From: an uncultured Cytophagales bacterium
Lineage (GTDB): Bacteria > Bacteroidota > Bacteroidia > Cytophagales > Thermonemataceae
Assembly: GCA_937911505.1 (NCBI GenBank)
Contig: CALEMF010000076.1
Coordinates: 62,001-126,000, forward strand
Direction of reading: 5' to 3'
DNA length: 64,000 nt
Shown: positions 52,795-62,615 of the stretch, piece after piece
Layout of the letters: every line of letters begins with the position of its first letter
How positions within the stretch are numbered: the stretch's first letter is position 1
Position numbers and translations under genes: made by a program
The notes under the pieces: model-generated
What the model saw: only the letters and a program-made list of their open reading frames with translations
Database searches by the model: none
Told to the model about the DNA's origin: nothing

Positions 52795-53136
52795 ATGACA
52801 CAATTCGAGGAAATTTTTAGTACAACACACGGAAGTATGCATCAGTGTAGCCATACTTACCGCTACCAGCTTCACTTCAAAGGACTTGTCTACACATTCA
52901 AGGTGAATGACTTCCAACAATTAAAGCGTGCTTTGGATCGTGTTGATGTAGCGGCTATGTTACACAATCCAGATAATTCTTGTGACTTAGAAATCATCAC
53001 CCCTCCTCAGTCTGATCGTTGCTACGTCCTTACCCTTTGTGACATCATTCATTTAAAAGAGCTACTAGCAGGAACCAAGGTGATGCTCTCACTCAATAGC
53101 ATTCTTAAAGAGAAGCTTTACACGGCTTTTGCCTAG
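52795..53136 (+). CDS. Small protein of unknown family
   Basis: A 113-residue protein without signal peptide. It has paired His/Cys residues near the N terminus (HGSMHQCSHTYRYQLHF) and FQQLKRALDRVDVAAML, a pattern I recall from conserved Bacteroidota-specific unknowns. A textbook promoter stands right before it and ferritin follows 120 bases later, so iron or stress linkage is possible but unproven. Confidence 0.7.
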   Translation: MTQFEEIFSTTHGSMHQCSHTYRYQLHFKGLVYTFKVNDFQQLKRALDRVDVAAMLHNPDNSCDLEIITPPQSDRCYVLTLCDIIHLKELLAGTKVMLSLNSILKEKLYTAFA

Positions 53137-53256
53137 TTGCTGCTCCTTTTACTATTAATTTAAACTTATTCTATATTGGGTACATTTCGCCCCAGTAGTA
53201 AACATAAGCCCTTTTCTTTTTGTATAATTGTTAATAGTTAAAACAGAATAGAAATA

Positions 53257-53787
53257 ATGAAAGATTTAGTAAGACTTAAAACCTCTTTGAAAGAAGAGGT
53301 AGAACATATCCTTAACGAACAAGTGAAATTAGAGGCTTTGTCATCATCACGTTACTTGGCAATGGCCGCTTGGTGCGATCGCAATGGCTTTGATAATAGT
53401 GCTAATTTCTTCTACGAGCAAGCGGAAGAAGAGCGTACTCATATGTTAAAGTTTTTCAAGTACATCGCCGATATGGGCGGTAGAGCTGTTTCACCTGAAG
53501 TAACTAACATAAAGTTAGAGTTCGACTCTTTCAGAGAGATATTTGAACTTGCCCTAGAGCACGAAGTACAGGTGAGTCAGGCCATTCATCGTATTGTTGA
53601 TGCCTGTAGAAAGCACCAAGATTATACTACGGAGAACTTCTTACAATGGTTCTTAACGGAGCAAATGGAAGAAGAGTACATCGCCCGTCGTGCATTAGAG
53701 TTGTTTGATGTAATTGGTGAAGAAGGCGTAGGAAGATTTATGATCGACCAACAGGTAACGAAAATTAACTACGAAAAACCTGCGTAA
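53257..53787 (+). CDS. Bacterial non-heme ferritin
   Basis: A 176-residue four-helix ferritin. Ferroxidase ligands are visible: Glu in LNEQVKLEALSSSRYLAM, the EExxH pattern in EQAEEERTHMLKFF, Glu in ALEHEVQVSQ and Gln/Glu in WFLTEQMEEEYIARRA. It stores iron as a 24-mer and limits Fenton chemistry. Followed by a strong bidirectional terminator. Confidence 0.95.
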   Translation: MKDLVRLKTSLKEEVEHILNEQVKLEALSSSRYLAMAAWCDRNGFDNSANFFYEQAEEERTHMLKFFKYIADMGGRAVSPEVTNIKLEFDSFREIFELALEHEVQVSQAIHRIVDACRKHQDYTTENFLQWFLTEQMEEEYIARRALELFDVIGEEGVGRFMIDQQVTKINYEKPA

Positions 53788-53813
53788 TTCCATACACAGT
53801 TTGTTATTTATAG

Positions 53814-53839
53814 AAAAGTGCGCTTTCGAGCGCACTTTT
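53814..53839. terminator. Bidirectional terminator with TTCG tetraloop
   Basis: AAAAGTGCGCT (53814-53824) and AGCGCACTTTT (53829-53839) pair perfectly around a stable TTCG loop. It lies between ferritin and the convergent [2Fe-2S] protein gene, with a T-run on the plus strand. Confidence 0.9.
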
Positions 53840-53849
53840 TCTTTTTGTG

Positions 53850-54113
53850 CTATTTTGTAAAGACCTCTAAAGAGCGTTTTATTTCTTCTGCTTGTACTTT
53901 GGTGAGCCAGCGATTTTCGGGCTGAAAAAATACCACCGGCGCTTGCTTGCACCGATCTAAGCAGAGGGTTTTCACTACTTCTATTTTTTCTTTATTCCCT
54001 TTATCTTTGCGAAACTGTTTTAAAGAAGCAAGAATTTCTTTGTTATACTTTCTGCATTTACTTCCTGTACAAACGCCTATTATCTTCTCTGGATTTTCTT
54101 TGACTTTTCCCAT
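53850..54113 (-). CDS. Thioredoxin-like [2Fe-2S] ferredoxin domain protein
   Basis: An 87-residue protein with four Cys in the pattern of thioredoxin-fold [2Fe-2S] proteins: VCTGSKCRKYN (Cys spaced by four) and TLCLDRCKQAPVVFF (Cys spaced by three). Electron carrier or redox partner of unknown enzyme. Its ATG (54113) lies 3 bases after the YceI stop, so the two genes are co-transcribed. Confidence 0.85.
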   Translation of the reverse strand: MGKVKENPEKIIGVCTGSKCRKYNKEILASLKQFRKDKGNKEKIEVVKTLCLDRCKQAPVVFFQPENRWLTKVQAEEIKRSLEVFTK

Positions 54114-54116
54114 ACA

Positions 54117-54647
54117 CTATCTTTTATAAAATTCTGCATTAATGTCAATATCTATCTCATGACCAATAAACAAAGCACCATTTTCGAGTGGTTTATCCCA
54201 AGTAAGCCCAAAGCGTACCCTTCTAATTTGTGTAGTAGCGGCAAAGCCTAGCTTAATATTCCCCCAAGGATCTTTCTGAATCCCTTTATAGGTCGTTTCC
54301 AATGTTACAGGATGAGTTTGATTCTTGATTGTCAGCTTCCCTTCTACTTCAAATTGGCGTTCTCCTTTACGCTTGAACTGTGTGCTTACAAAACGTATGG
54401 TGGGATACTTGTCCACTTCAAGAAAATCGACTGACTTTAAATGAGCATCCCGCTTGGCATTATTGGTATCCAAACTGGAAGCATCAAGTGAAGCTTCTAC
54501 TTTTGCGTTGTCAAAATCTACGCCTTGGCTAGTAATAGTACCGCCAAAGCTTTTAATAAGTCCTACTACCTTTCCAATCACCATATGAGGAATTGTAAAT
54601 TTCACGTTGGCGTGTTCTAGATCAATTTCCCAAGTTTGTTTACTCAT
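54117..54647 (-). CDS. YceI family protein
   Basis: A 176-residue lipocalin-like YceI protein: WEIDLEHANVKFTIPHMVIGKVVGLIKSF at the start and the C-terminal VRFGLTWDKPLENGALFIGHEIDIDINAEF are diagnostic. No signal peptide is evident, so this copy is probably cytosolic. YceI domains bind long isoprenoid or fatty ligands. Paired with the [2Fe-2S] protein. Confidence 0.92.
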   Translation of the reverse strand: MSKQTWEIDLEHANVKFTIPHMVIGKVVGLIKSFGGTITSQGVDFDNAKVEASLDASSLDTNNAKRDAHLKSVDFLEVDKYPTIRFVSTQFKRKGERQFEVEGKLTIKNQTHPVTLETTYKGIQKDPWGNIKLGFAATTQIRRVRFGLTWDKPLENGALFIGHEIDIDINAEFYKR

Positions 54648-54698
54648 GGTTTAAGTATGTTATTTAGCGGTTGATGATGCTACTGTCGGAGTACTCTA

Positions 54699-56123
54699 CT
54701 ACAGCTCGTAGGTCTTACCTCTTGAAGGTACCTCTATGTGTTGGTAGCCCTCTTCCTGGAGTTTCTCTTTAAAAGTTTCCATCGAGGAAGGTTCTCCGTG
54801 TATTAAGAATAACTTTTTGAGGCGGGTAGGGTTTTGCGACCTCACGAAGTTTAGTAAATCTTCTTGGTCGCCGTGCCCACTAAAAATGTCAATATGAGCT
54901 ACATTGGCTAAAATAGGAATCGTCTTATCTTTTATCTCCAATACTTTACTCCTATTCAGCAGTTGCCGCCCCAAGGTACCTTCAGCAGCATAGCCAATCA
55001 TCAAGATAGTGGCATAAGGGTTTTGGATATTGACCTTTACGTGGTTTTCTACTCTTCCTCCTTGTACCATACCTGAAGAAGAAATAATAATACAAGGTTC
55101 ATTATGATTAGAGATAGCCCTGCTGGTTTTCATATCAGCCACGTAAATCAAGTTCTCAAAATCAAAGAGGGAATGGTGGGTCTGGAAGAAAGCCTTGGCT
55201 TCATCGTCTAGTAGTTCTACGTATCGGTTGTATACCTGGGTGCTTTTGTAAGCCAGCGGACTATCGGCAAATACTTTAATGGGCGGAAGTTTTCCCTGAA
55301 CACTCAGCTTATTGAGGGTGTAGAGGATGGCTTGGGTTCTTCCAACACTAAAGGCAGGAATGATAAGCCGACCCGTAATTTCGACGCAGGCTTTGTAGAT
55401 AATCTCTTGTACAATATCTTCTGCCGCCCCATTAAGGGCATGCCTTCTTGCCCCGTAGGTGGTTTCACAAAGCATATAATCTACCTCAGGGATAGGATCA
55501 GGATCGGGTAAGAGCGGATAGTTTTTTCTGCCAATGTCGCCTGAGAAGATCAGCTTCTTAGTAGTGCCCTCTTCTTCCACTTCTAGTAAGATAGCCGCTG
55601 CGCCCAATAAATGCCCCACTGGTATAAGGGTTACATACACCCCTTGCGTAAGCTGAAAGCGACGATTGAACTGTAAAGTAAAAAATTGTTCTTCTGCGTC
55701 ATTCACGTGCTTCTGTGTGTACCACTCTGCCGTGTTCTGCGCTGGTTCTTTTTTGTGCGTACGTTGCTTGTGGTATTTCTTCCATCTTTTTTGATGCAAG
55801 GCGGCAGAGTCTGATAGCAAGAGCTGCGTGAGTGAATAAGTAGCCGCCGTACATACAATTTGCCCTTCAAACCCTTCTCTTACCAAATTGGGGAGGTTAC
55901 CAGAGTGGTCGATATGCGCATGTGAGAGTACAACAACATTGATCAGCGAAGCATCAAAAGGAAAGGCACTTCCTTTATAATGTGGTGTAATGGTAGGGGC
56001 TTCGCTCCTCTCCCGCTCCATGTCAAAACCACAATCTATCAAAATACGATAGTCTTCTGCTACCTCTAGTAAATACATGCTGCCGGTTACCTGCTGCGCG
56101 GCGCCCCAAAAAGTCAATTTCAT
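54699..56123 (-). CDS. MBL-fold beta-CASP hydrolase (RNA exonuclease-like)
   Basis: A 474-residue protein with a metallo-beta-lactamase domain (SHAHIDHSGNLP metal motif; GHLLGAAAI; FSGDIGR) and an inserted beta-CASP domain (about 220-370). The closing block IVSSSGM appears as CIIISSSGMVQGGRV and the C terminus has IHGEPSSMETFKEKLQEEG. This is the YsH1/CPSF-like bacterial group thought to process RNA. Cytosolic. Confidence 0.92.
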   Translation of the reverse strand: MKLTFWGAAQQVTGSMYLLEVAEDYRILIDCGFDMERERSEAPTITPHYKGSAFPFDASLINVVVLSHAHIDHSGNLPNLVREGFEGQIVCTAATYSLTQLLLSDSAALHQKRWKKYHKQRTHKKEPAQNTAEWYTQKHVNDAEEQFFTLQFNRRFQLTQGVYVTLIPVGHLLGAAAILLEVEEEGTTKKLIFSGDIGRKNYPLLPDPDPIPEVDYMLCETTYGARRHALNGAAEDIVQEIIYKACVEITGRLIIPAFSVGRTQAILYTLNKLSVQGKLPPIKVFADSPLAYKSTQVYNRYVELLDDEAKAFFQTHHSLFDFENLIYVADMKTSRAISNHNEPCIIISSSGMVQGGRVENHVKVNIQNPYATILMIGYAAEGTLGRQLLNRSKVLEIKDKTIPILANVAHIDIFSGHGDQEDLLNFVRSQNPTRLKKLFLIHGEPSSMETFKEKLQEEGYQHIEVPSRGKTYEL

Positions 56124-56328
56124 ATACCTTCCACCAATTTAAAATACACCCATTTAGCCAGACGCTCACTCCTCTTCAAATGCTTATACTTTTCTGAAGC
56201 CCTACGTTATCTTTGGCTGATGCAGCGCAAATCTAGGTAATATTGCACTGTCAAACAAGCTGTATCTTGACTACAAACGAAGAAGTAAGAGGTGTTGTTT
56301 TCTGCTGCTTTTTTCGCCTTAAAAGGGT

Positions 56329-56361
56329 AAAGACCCTGCATGCAACGCACGTAGGGTCTTT
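56329..56361 (+). terminator. Orphan terminator-like hairpin upstream of cystathionine beta-synthase gene
   Basis: AAAGACCCT (56329-56337) pairs with AGGGTCTTT (56353-56361), followed by CTTTATT on the plus strand. No plus-strand gene precedes it for 2.5 kb, so it may end a small RNA started in the 56124-56328 gap, or be a leader attenuator. I see no known riboswitch there. Confidence 0.55.
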
Positions 56362-56464
56362 CTTTATTATGAAAAAACAACTATCTTATTTGATGCAAAT
56401 CTAGTACATAGATTTCTCAAATCAAAATTTTACACAAAAAAATACTACATAATGTTTTTCTTTC

Positions 56465-56491
56465 TTGTCTAGGTTAAAAATGATATTTTTG
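56465..56491 (+). promoter_or_regulatory. Probable promoter of the cystathionine beta-synthase gene
   Basis: TTG (56465-56467), 16 bases, then TATTTTTG (56484-56491), a perfect -7 element with a slightly short spacer. Transcription start would be near 56498, downstream of the orphan hairpin. Confidence 0.5.
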
Positions 56492-56529
56492 TGTAACAGT
56501 GCACAACTCTAAACTTTTTATAGTGTATT

Positions 56530-57903
56530 ATGCAATACTTCAACTCTATCACCGAAACAATCGGGCATACCCCACTTATTAAGCTCAACAAAGTAAACAA
56601 AGGCATCAAAGGGACTATTCTTGTAAAAGTAGAATACTTCAATCCAGGCAATTCGGTGAAAGATCGTATTGCTATTAAGATGATAGAAGACGCAGAAAAA
56701 GCAGGGGTCCTCAAGCCAGGCGGTACTATTATAGAAGGTACTTCTGGTAATACGGGAATGGGGCTAGCACTCGCAGCAATTGCTAAGGGATACAAATGTA
56801 TCTTTACGATGTCTGATAAGCAGTCACAAGAAAAAATCAACATCCTAAAAGCGGTAGGGGCTGAGGTCATTGTATGCCCTACTAACGTAGCACCTGATGA
56901 CCCTCGCTCGTATTATTCTGTAGCAAAAAAGCTCAACAAAGATATTCCTAATTCCTTCTACCCTAACCAGTACGATAATCTTTCTAACAAAGCGGCTCAC
57001 TATGAAACAACAGGGCCTGAAATTTGGCAACAAACTGATGGAAAAATCACCCATTATGCGGCAGGCGTAGGAACAGGAGGAACTATTAGTGGTACTTCTA
57101 AGTACTTAAAGGAACAGAATCCAGCCATTATCTCTGTAGGGATTGATACCTATGGCTCTGTCTTTAAAAAATATAAGGAAACGGGTGTATTTGACGAAAA
57201 CGAGGTGTATCCGTACCTCACAGAAGGGATCGGAGAAGATATTCTTCCTAAAAATGTAGAATTCGATCTGATTGATACCTTTGTGAAGGTAACTGATAAG
57301 GATGCCGCTATTATGACGCGTAGGTTGGCCAGAGAAGAAGGGCTTTTTATTGGCTGGTCTTGTGGGGCGGCAGCTTTTGGGGCACTAGAGTACGCCAAAG
57401 AACACTTAAAAGAGGACGATGTAATGGTAGTGATTCTCCCTGACCACGGCACCCGCTACTTGAACAAAGTATATAATGACGATTGGATGAAAAACCATGG
57501 CTTTCTGGAGGCAAGGGAGTTTGCCACCGCCCGTGACATCATCAAACATAAAAACGGTGCGGGTCAACTGATGACACTCAACCAAGAGGCAAGTGTAGGA
57601 GAAGCCATTAAAATGCTTACCAAGCAGGGTATATCACAGTTGCCTGTTACGGATGGTAAAGAGATCGTAGGAAGCATTATCGATAACACCATTTTAGAGC
57701 AGCTCATTGAAAATCCTTCCATCAAAGATCAACCGGTAAAAGAGGTGATGGGAAAAGCTTTTACCTTTGTAGGTATGGACAATACGCTGGATGTGCTCTC
57801 TTCTTTAATTCACAAAGAAAACAAAGCATTGCTTGTGCGAGATGAGCAAAACGCAGTACACATTATTACCCAAGCTGACCTGTTGATGGCGATGACAAAT
57901 TAA
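56530..57903 (+). CDS. Cystathionine beta-synthase-type PLP enzyme with CBS domains
   Basis: A 457-residue enzyme: an N-terminal OASS/CBS-type PLP domain (about 1-320) with PLP-Lys in NPGNSVKDRIAIKM, EGTSGNTGMGLA, and GTGGTISGT, and two C-terminal CBS modules (about 335-455) with LNQEASVGEAIKMLTKQGISQLPV. It makes cystathionine from homocysteine and serine or cysteine from O-acetylserine; the CBS pair may bind an adenosyl ligand. Single gene with its own promoter and terminator. Confidence 0.92.
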   Translation: MQYFNSITETIGHTPLIKLNKVNKGIKGTILVKVEYFNPGNSVKDRIAIKMIEDAEKAGVLKPGGTIIEGTSGNTGMGLALAAIAKGYKCIFTMSDKQSQEKINILKAVGAEVIVCPTNVAPDDPRSYYSVAKKLNKDIPNSFYPNQYDNLSNKAAHYETTGPEIWQQTDGKITHYAAGVGTGGTISGTSKYLKEQNPAIISVGIDTYGSVFKKYKETGVFDENEVYPYLTEGIGEDILPKNVEFDLIDTFVKVTDKDAAIMTRRLAREEGLFIGWSCGAAAFGALEYAKEHLKEDDVMVVILPDHGTRYLNKVYNDDWMKNHGFLEAREFATARDIIKHKNGAGQLMTLNQEASVGEAIKMLTKQGISQLPVTDGKEIVGSIIDNTILEQLIENPSIKDQPVKEVMGKAFTFVGMDNTLDVLSSLIHKENKALLVRDEQNAVHIITQADLLMAMTN

Positions 57904-57923
57904 ATGGGTATACTGGCAGAATA

Positions 57924-57962
57924 AAAAGCGGCCCCTTTGAGTTTAACAAAGGGGCCGCTTTT
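57924..57962. terminator. Very strong bidirectional terminator
   Basis: AAAAGCGGCCCCTTTG (57924-57939) and CAAAGGGGCCGCTTTT (57947-57962) form a perfect 16-bp GC-rich stem between the convergent CBS-type gene and the M13 peptidase gene. Confidence 0.95.
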
Positions 57963-57983
57963 GTATAATATGTCATTCTGAGC

Positions 57984-60044
57984 TTACCAAATCTTTAGGC
58001 GCTCTTCGGCTGGTCTATGAAGGGCATCACCCTGTTCACAACCAAATGCTTCGTAGAAAGCAGGCATATTAGAGACGGGTACATTGACTCTGAATTTTGC
58101 GGGTGAATGCGGATCAGTTTGCACTTGCTGTTTTAAGAATTCATCTGTCGCATTGGTACGCCAAACCTGCGCCCAAGAGATGAAGAAACGTTGCGCCGGG
58201 GTAAAACCGTTGATCTTTTTTACCTCTTTTCCTTCCAGCGCTTTTTGTAGAGCGGTATAGGCGATGGCCAGCCCACCCAGGTCAGCGATGTTTTCGCCAA
58301 GGGTAAGTGCCCCATTAATCTTTACATCAGGTAACACCTCGTAGCTACTGTATTGTGCTACTACCTTGTCAGCTTTTTCTTTAAACTGGGTAGCATCAGA
58401 CGCTTGCCACCAGTCACGCAGGTTGCCTTTGGCGTCGTATTGACGTCCTTGATCGTCAAAGCCATGAGAAAGCTCGTGTCCGATTACCGCACCAATCGCT
58501 CCGTAGTTCACGGCGTCATCTGCCTCCGCATAGAAAAAGGGCGGCTGGAGAATACCCGCTGGAAATACAATTTCATTGACGGGTGGGTTGTAGTAGGCAT
58601 TTACCGTAGGCGGCGACATAAACCATTCTGATTTATCCACGGGCTTACCCAGTTTTTCAATCATTTTCTGGTGGGTAAATTGGCTTACTGCGCTTATATT
58701 CTGCCAGTAACTTTTAGGAGTAATCTCCAGCCCAGTGTAGTCTTTCCATTTATCTGGATAGCCAATTTTTCGCTTGAAGGCGGCTAGCTTAATTTGAGCT
58801 TCCTTTTTTGTAGCGTCACTCATCCAATCTAGTTCGTTGATGTGCACCTCAAAGGCATACTGAAGGTTGTCAATTAGTGTCATCATTTTTTCTTTTGCCT
58901 GAGGCGTGAAGGCTTTCTTTACAAATAACTGCCCTAGCGCCTCTCCTAGTGCTCTATCGGTTTGCGCTAGTACACGCTTCCAGCGTGGTTTCATTTCTTT
59001 GGTTCCTCTCAAGGCAGTTTGTGTAAACTGAAAATGTGCCTTTACAAAATCGTGAGAAAGATAAGGGGCTGTTCGGCGCAAAAAATGCCAACGTAGGTAG
59101 CTTTTCCACTCTTCTAGGGAGGCGCTGGCTACCAAACCATCAAAAGCTTTAAAGAAATCAGGTTGTCCTACTATTACCTCCTCAGCTTTCTGTAAGCTCA
59201 TTTCAGCGAGTAGCATTTTTACATCTACATTGGGCATCTGCGCATCTAGCTCAGCCACTGTCATTTTATTATAATTGGCTACAGGATCGCGCAATGCTAC
59301 GCGGCTTTTAGAAGCCTCTGCCAGCTTGGTTTCGAAGGCGACGATTTGCGCAGCTTGTGCGTTGGCTTCTTCTTCAGTGGCACCCGCCAACTTCAGAAGA
59401 GTTTGAATATAAGTAAGATAAGCCGTTTTTATTTTGTTTTTATTTTCATCGTCTTTTAAGTAATAGTCTCTGTCGGGCATTCCTAGTCCTCCTTGGTTGA
59501 ACTGGGTAATGTTTTGCTCACTGTTTTTATCATCAATATAAACATAAGCCCTAAATCCCGCTCCTACTCCCTTCTTTTTCAAATATCCCAATACACGCAG
59601 TACTTCTTCTTTGTCTTTAATGGCAGCAATACGCTTCAAGTCTTCTTGAATGGGCTTTATGCCCATTTTTTCTGTAGTTGCCGAGTCCATGCCCGCTTGA
59701 TAGAAATCACCTACTAGTTGCGCCACACTCCCTTTGGTGGCTTCCTCTTCGCTGGCTTTTTCTACTACTTCTCTTAGTATTTTTTGGTTACGGTCGTAAA
59801 GTTCGTTGAAACTTCCCCAACGACTCTCAGAGGGAGGAGCAGGATTATTTTTGATCCATCCTCCATTTGCATATTGGTAAAAATTCTCACAAGGCGCTAC
59901 AGTGGTGTCTAAATTGGCCAGTTGGATGGGCTCCACTTGTGTTGTTTGTACAGTACCTGTTTCACCTGTACTTTGTGCTTTGTTCTCGCAGCTTCCCATT
60001 AAGAGTGGTATAGAAAGCAGCATCCATATCTTTTTCATAGGCAT
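57984..60044 (-). CDS. M13 family (neprilysin-like) metallopeptidase lipoprotein
   Basis: A 686-residue lipoprotein with lipobox MGSC (Cys19) and the M13 zinc motif VIGHELSHGFDDQGRQYD plus ENIADLGG further on. Opening block CENFYQYANGGWIKNNPAPPSESRWGSF in parts is typical of PepO. Cleaves peptides at the cell envelope. The last residues KIW place it at the normal C-terminus. Confidence 0.95.
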   Translation of the reverse strand: MPMKKIWMLLSIPLLMGSCENKAQSTGETGTVQTTQVEPIQLANLDTTVAPCENFYQYANGGWIKNNPAPPSESRWGSFNELYDRNQKILREVVEKASEEEATKGSVAQLVGDFYQAGMDSATTEKMGIKPIQEDLKRIAAIKDKEEVLRVLGYLKKKGVGAGFRAYVYIDDKNSEQNITQFNQGGLGMPDRDYYLKDDENKNKIKTAYLTYIQTLLKLAGATEEEANAQAAQIVAFETKLAEASKSRVALRDPVANYNKMTVAELDAQMPNVDVKMLLAEMSLQKAEEVIVGQPDFFKAFDGLVASASLEEWKSYLRWHFLRRTAPYLSHDFVKAHFQFTQTALRGTKEMKPRWKRVLAQTDRALGEALGQLFVKKAFTPQAKEKMMTLIDNLQYAFEVHINELDWMSDATKKEAQIKLAAFKRKIGYPDKWKDYTGLEITPKSYWQNISAVSQFTHQKMIEKLGKPVDKSEWFMSPPTVNAYYNPPVNEIVFPAGILQPPFFYAEADDAVNYGAIGAVIGHELSHGFDDQGRQYDAKGNLRDWWQASDATQFKEKADKVVAQYSSYEVLPDVKINGALTLGENIADLGGLAIAYTALQKALEGKEVKKINGFTPAQRFFISWAQVWRTNATDEFLKQQVQTDPHSPAKFRVNVPVSNMPAFYEAFGCEQGDALHRPAEERLKIW

Positions 60045-60114
60045 TTGTTTAGGTTATTCCATTTGTTGTTTAAACGTGCAATTATAGTAATAAATTATTT
60101 AATAGGTTTCTATT

Positions 60115-60648
60115 TTAGTAGGTCAACGGCTTTACCATCCAGTAATCTTCTTCATATACGGTATCACCCATTGTAAAAGCATAATTACCGGCTACCCGAA
60201 AACCGATTTTTTCATAGAACTGAATAGCGGCTTTGTTTTCTTTCCATACCCCTAACCAGATCGCTTTAAAGCCTTCTGTCTTGGCTAGGGAGAGACAAGC
60301 TTTCATGAGGTGTTGTCCTATCTTTTTTCCTTGTACCTCGGGAAGTAAATAGATTTTTTCTAGCTGAATATACTGATTAGCAACCATATCAATATCAGGT
60401 ACTTTGTTTCTGACTACCTTCGCATATCCTAGCATTTGCTCGCGTTGATTGAAAGCCAGTAAAAAAGTATTTTCAGGCTGTTGAATAGCGTTGGCCAGTA
60501 CTTCTTCAGTAAAGTGGGTTCTAATGTACAGCGCAATGTCAGCCGCTGTATTGTACTTTTCGTAAGTGTGCCTAAAAGTAAAAGCGGCTAGATAGCTCAG
60601 CATTTCAATGTCTTGTATGCTGGCTGGTCTTACTTTTATAATATTCAT
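60115..60648 (-). CDS. GNAT family N-acetyltransferase
   Basis: A 177-residue GNAT enzyme with acetyl-CoA binding loop LEKIYLLPEVQGKKIGQHLM and the C-terminal AAIQFYEKIGFRVAG. Substrate unknown; similar proteins act on polyamines, amino acids or ribosomal proteins. Confidence 0.9.
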   Translation of the reverse strand: MNIIKVRPASIQDIEMLSYLAAFTFRHTYEKYNTAADIALYIRTHFTEEVLANAIQQPENTFLLAFNQREQMLGYAKVVRNKVPDIDMVANQYIQLEKIYLLPEVQGKKIGQHLMKACLSLAKTEGFKAIWLGVWKENKAAIQFYEKIGFRVAGNYAFTMGDTVYEEDYWMVKPLTY

Positions 60649-60767
60649 AACAAATATGATGTATTTACAATAGCAACCTATACCTTTGCTATAAGACCAA
60701 GTAGTGAACCACTTAGTTTTCCTTATTTATCATATAATTTTACAAAAAAAATTTCAATTAATCCCTC

Positions 60768-62552
60768 ATGACGAGTCCAGATCAGCCTTTACAGACAGCG
60801 ATTCAACAAGCTTTTCAAGCACTTTATAACCACACACTGGCGGTTGTACCTCTGCAAAATACTAAAAAAGAATTTGAAGGTACCCATACCTTTGTCACTT
60901 TTCCTTACACTTCTCCTTTAAAAAAGAAACCCGATGAAATTGCGCAAGAGGTAGGTACGTATCTTATCGAGCAAAGTAATCTTATAGAAGATTTTAACGT
61001 GGTAAAGGGTTTTCTTAACCTACACCTTAAAGATGCGATTTGGATAGACATATTTCAGCAAATTTATAAAAACCCTGATTTTGGGCAACACCCTTCACTA
61101 GGTAAAAAAGTAGTGGTAGAGTACTCTTCTCCTAATACCAATAAACCGCTCCATTTAGGGCACTTACGCAATAACTTTTTGGGCTACGCTGTGGCTGAAA
61201 TTCTGAAATTAGCAGGCTACGATGTACATAAAACCCAAATTATCAACGATCGAGGCATTCATATCTGTAAATCCATGCTCGCCTATCAAAAGTTTGGGCA
61301 ACAAGAAACGCCTGCCTCCTCAAGTATGAAAGGTGATCACTTAGTAGGAAAATACTATGTAGCCTTTAACAAAGCCTACAAGGCAGAGGTAAATACGCTC
61401 ATAGAACAAGGAGTTGACAAGAACACAGCTACCAAAGAGGCGCCCATTCTCAAAGAAGCCCAAGCAATGCTACAGAAGTGGGAAGATAATGATCCTACAG
61501 TGGTGGCGCTCTGGAAAAAAATGAACGGCTGGGTATATGAGGGTTTCAACACCACCTACGAGGACATTGGCGTCGATTTCGACTCTGAACTTCATGAATC
61601 AGAAACATACCTACTAGGAAAAGATATTATAGAGCAAGCCTTGGAAGAGGGGATTTTCTATAAAAAAGAAAATGGCTCAATCTGGGTTGATTTACAAGAG
61701 GAAAAACTGGACGAGAAGCTTGTTTTACGTGCTGACGGCACTGCTGTATATATGACACAGGATATTGGCACGGCTGAACTGCGTTATAAGTCACTCGGCA
61801 TGGATAAAATGATCTACGTAGTTGGCAACGAACAAGACTGGCACTTTAAAGTCTTGTTTACAATTCTTAAAAAACTAGGAAGGTCTTACGCCCAAGATCT
61901 CCACCATCTTTCTTATGGAATGGTAGACTTACCAACGGGTAAAATGAAATCTAGAGAAGGGACAGTAGTAGACGCTGACGAACTCGTAGCAGAAGTTATC
62001 AATATTGCCAAGCAGCGCACGCTTGAATTGGGTAAGATAGAAGAACTGAATGAAGAGGAGGCACAGCAGCTTTTCAGAATAATCGGCTTGGGTGCTTTAA
62101 AGTATTTTCTACTAAAAGTAGATCCGAAAAAGCGTATGCTTTATAATCCGATGGAGTCTATCGACTTTCAAGGTGACACTGCTCCTTATATTCAATATAA
62201 TTACGTAAGAACAGCTTCTGTGAAGAGAACTGCCCTTCAATCGGGAGTTAGCTTTAACGATCAGTTGGAAGGCTACACAGCGCTAGCACCTTCAGAAGCC
62301 GATTTGATTCGCCATTTAGCTGATTTCCCTAAAAAAATACAAGAAGCTGCCGATACGCTAGCGCCTTCCGTAATGGCCCAGTATGTATACGAGCTCACTC
62401 GCCTCTTTAGCGTTTTCTGGACGCAAGTCTCTATTTTAAAAGCTGAAAGCACCGAGGCACGTAGTTTCCGTATCGCACTAGCCGATACCGTGGCACGCAC
62501 TATTAAGAGAGGACTACAAGTGTTGGGTATTGAAGTGCCTGAGAAGATGTAA
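60768..62552 (+). CDS. argS: Arginyl-tRNA synthetase
   Basis: A 594-residue class I synthetase. The N-terminal Add1-like domain (about 1-100) is followed by SSPNTNKPLHLGHLRN (HIGH motif), INDRGIHICKSM, and the KMSKS variant KMKSREGTVV (about residue 395), ending with the DALR anticodon domain (about 475-594). Typical length and order. Confidence 0.97.
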   Translation: MTSPDQPLQTAIQQAFQALYNHTLAVVPLQNTKKEFEGTHTFVTFPYTSPLKKKPDEIAQEVGTYLIEQSNLIEDFNVVKGFLNLHLKDAIWIDIFQQIYKNPDFGQHPSLGKKVVVEYSSPNTNKPLHLGHLRNNFLGYAVAEILKLAGYDVHKTQIINDRGIHICKSMLAYQKFGQQETPASSSMKGDHLVGKYYVAFNKAYKAEVNTLIEQGVDKNTATKEAPILKEAQAMLQKWEDNDPTVVALWKKMNGWVYEGFNTTYEDIGVDFDSELHESETYLLGKDIIEQALEEGIFYKKENGSIWVDLQEEKLDEKLVLRADGTAVYMTQDIGTAELRYKSLGMDKMIYVVGNEQDWHFKVLFTILKKLGRSYAQDLHHLSYGMVDLPTGKMKSREGTVVDADELVAEVINIAKQRTLELGKIEELNEEEAQQLFRIIGLGALKYFLLKVDPKKRMLYNPMESIDFQGDTAPYIQYNYVRTASVKRTALQSGVSFNDQLEGYTALAPSEADLIRHLADFPKKIQEAADTLAPSVMAQYVYELTRLFSVFWTQVSILKAESTEARSFRIALADTVARTIKRGLQVLGIEVPEKM

Positions 62553-62615
62553 GGGTAAGTCAAATTAATTTTCTTTCCAAGAGATAATACAATCTTTTAG
62601 TTTTTGCTTTTATAT

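Noticed and set aside
56369..56404. 11-residue leader peptide before the cystathionine beta-synthase gene
   Set aside because: It contains no Cys, Met or Ser codon run that would support attenuation, and it begins upstream of the likely promoter.
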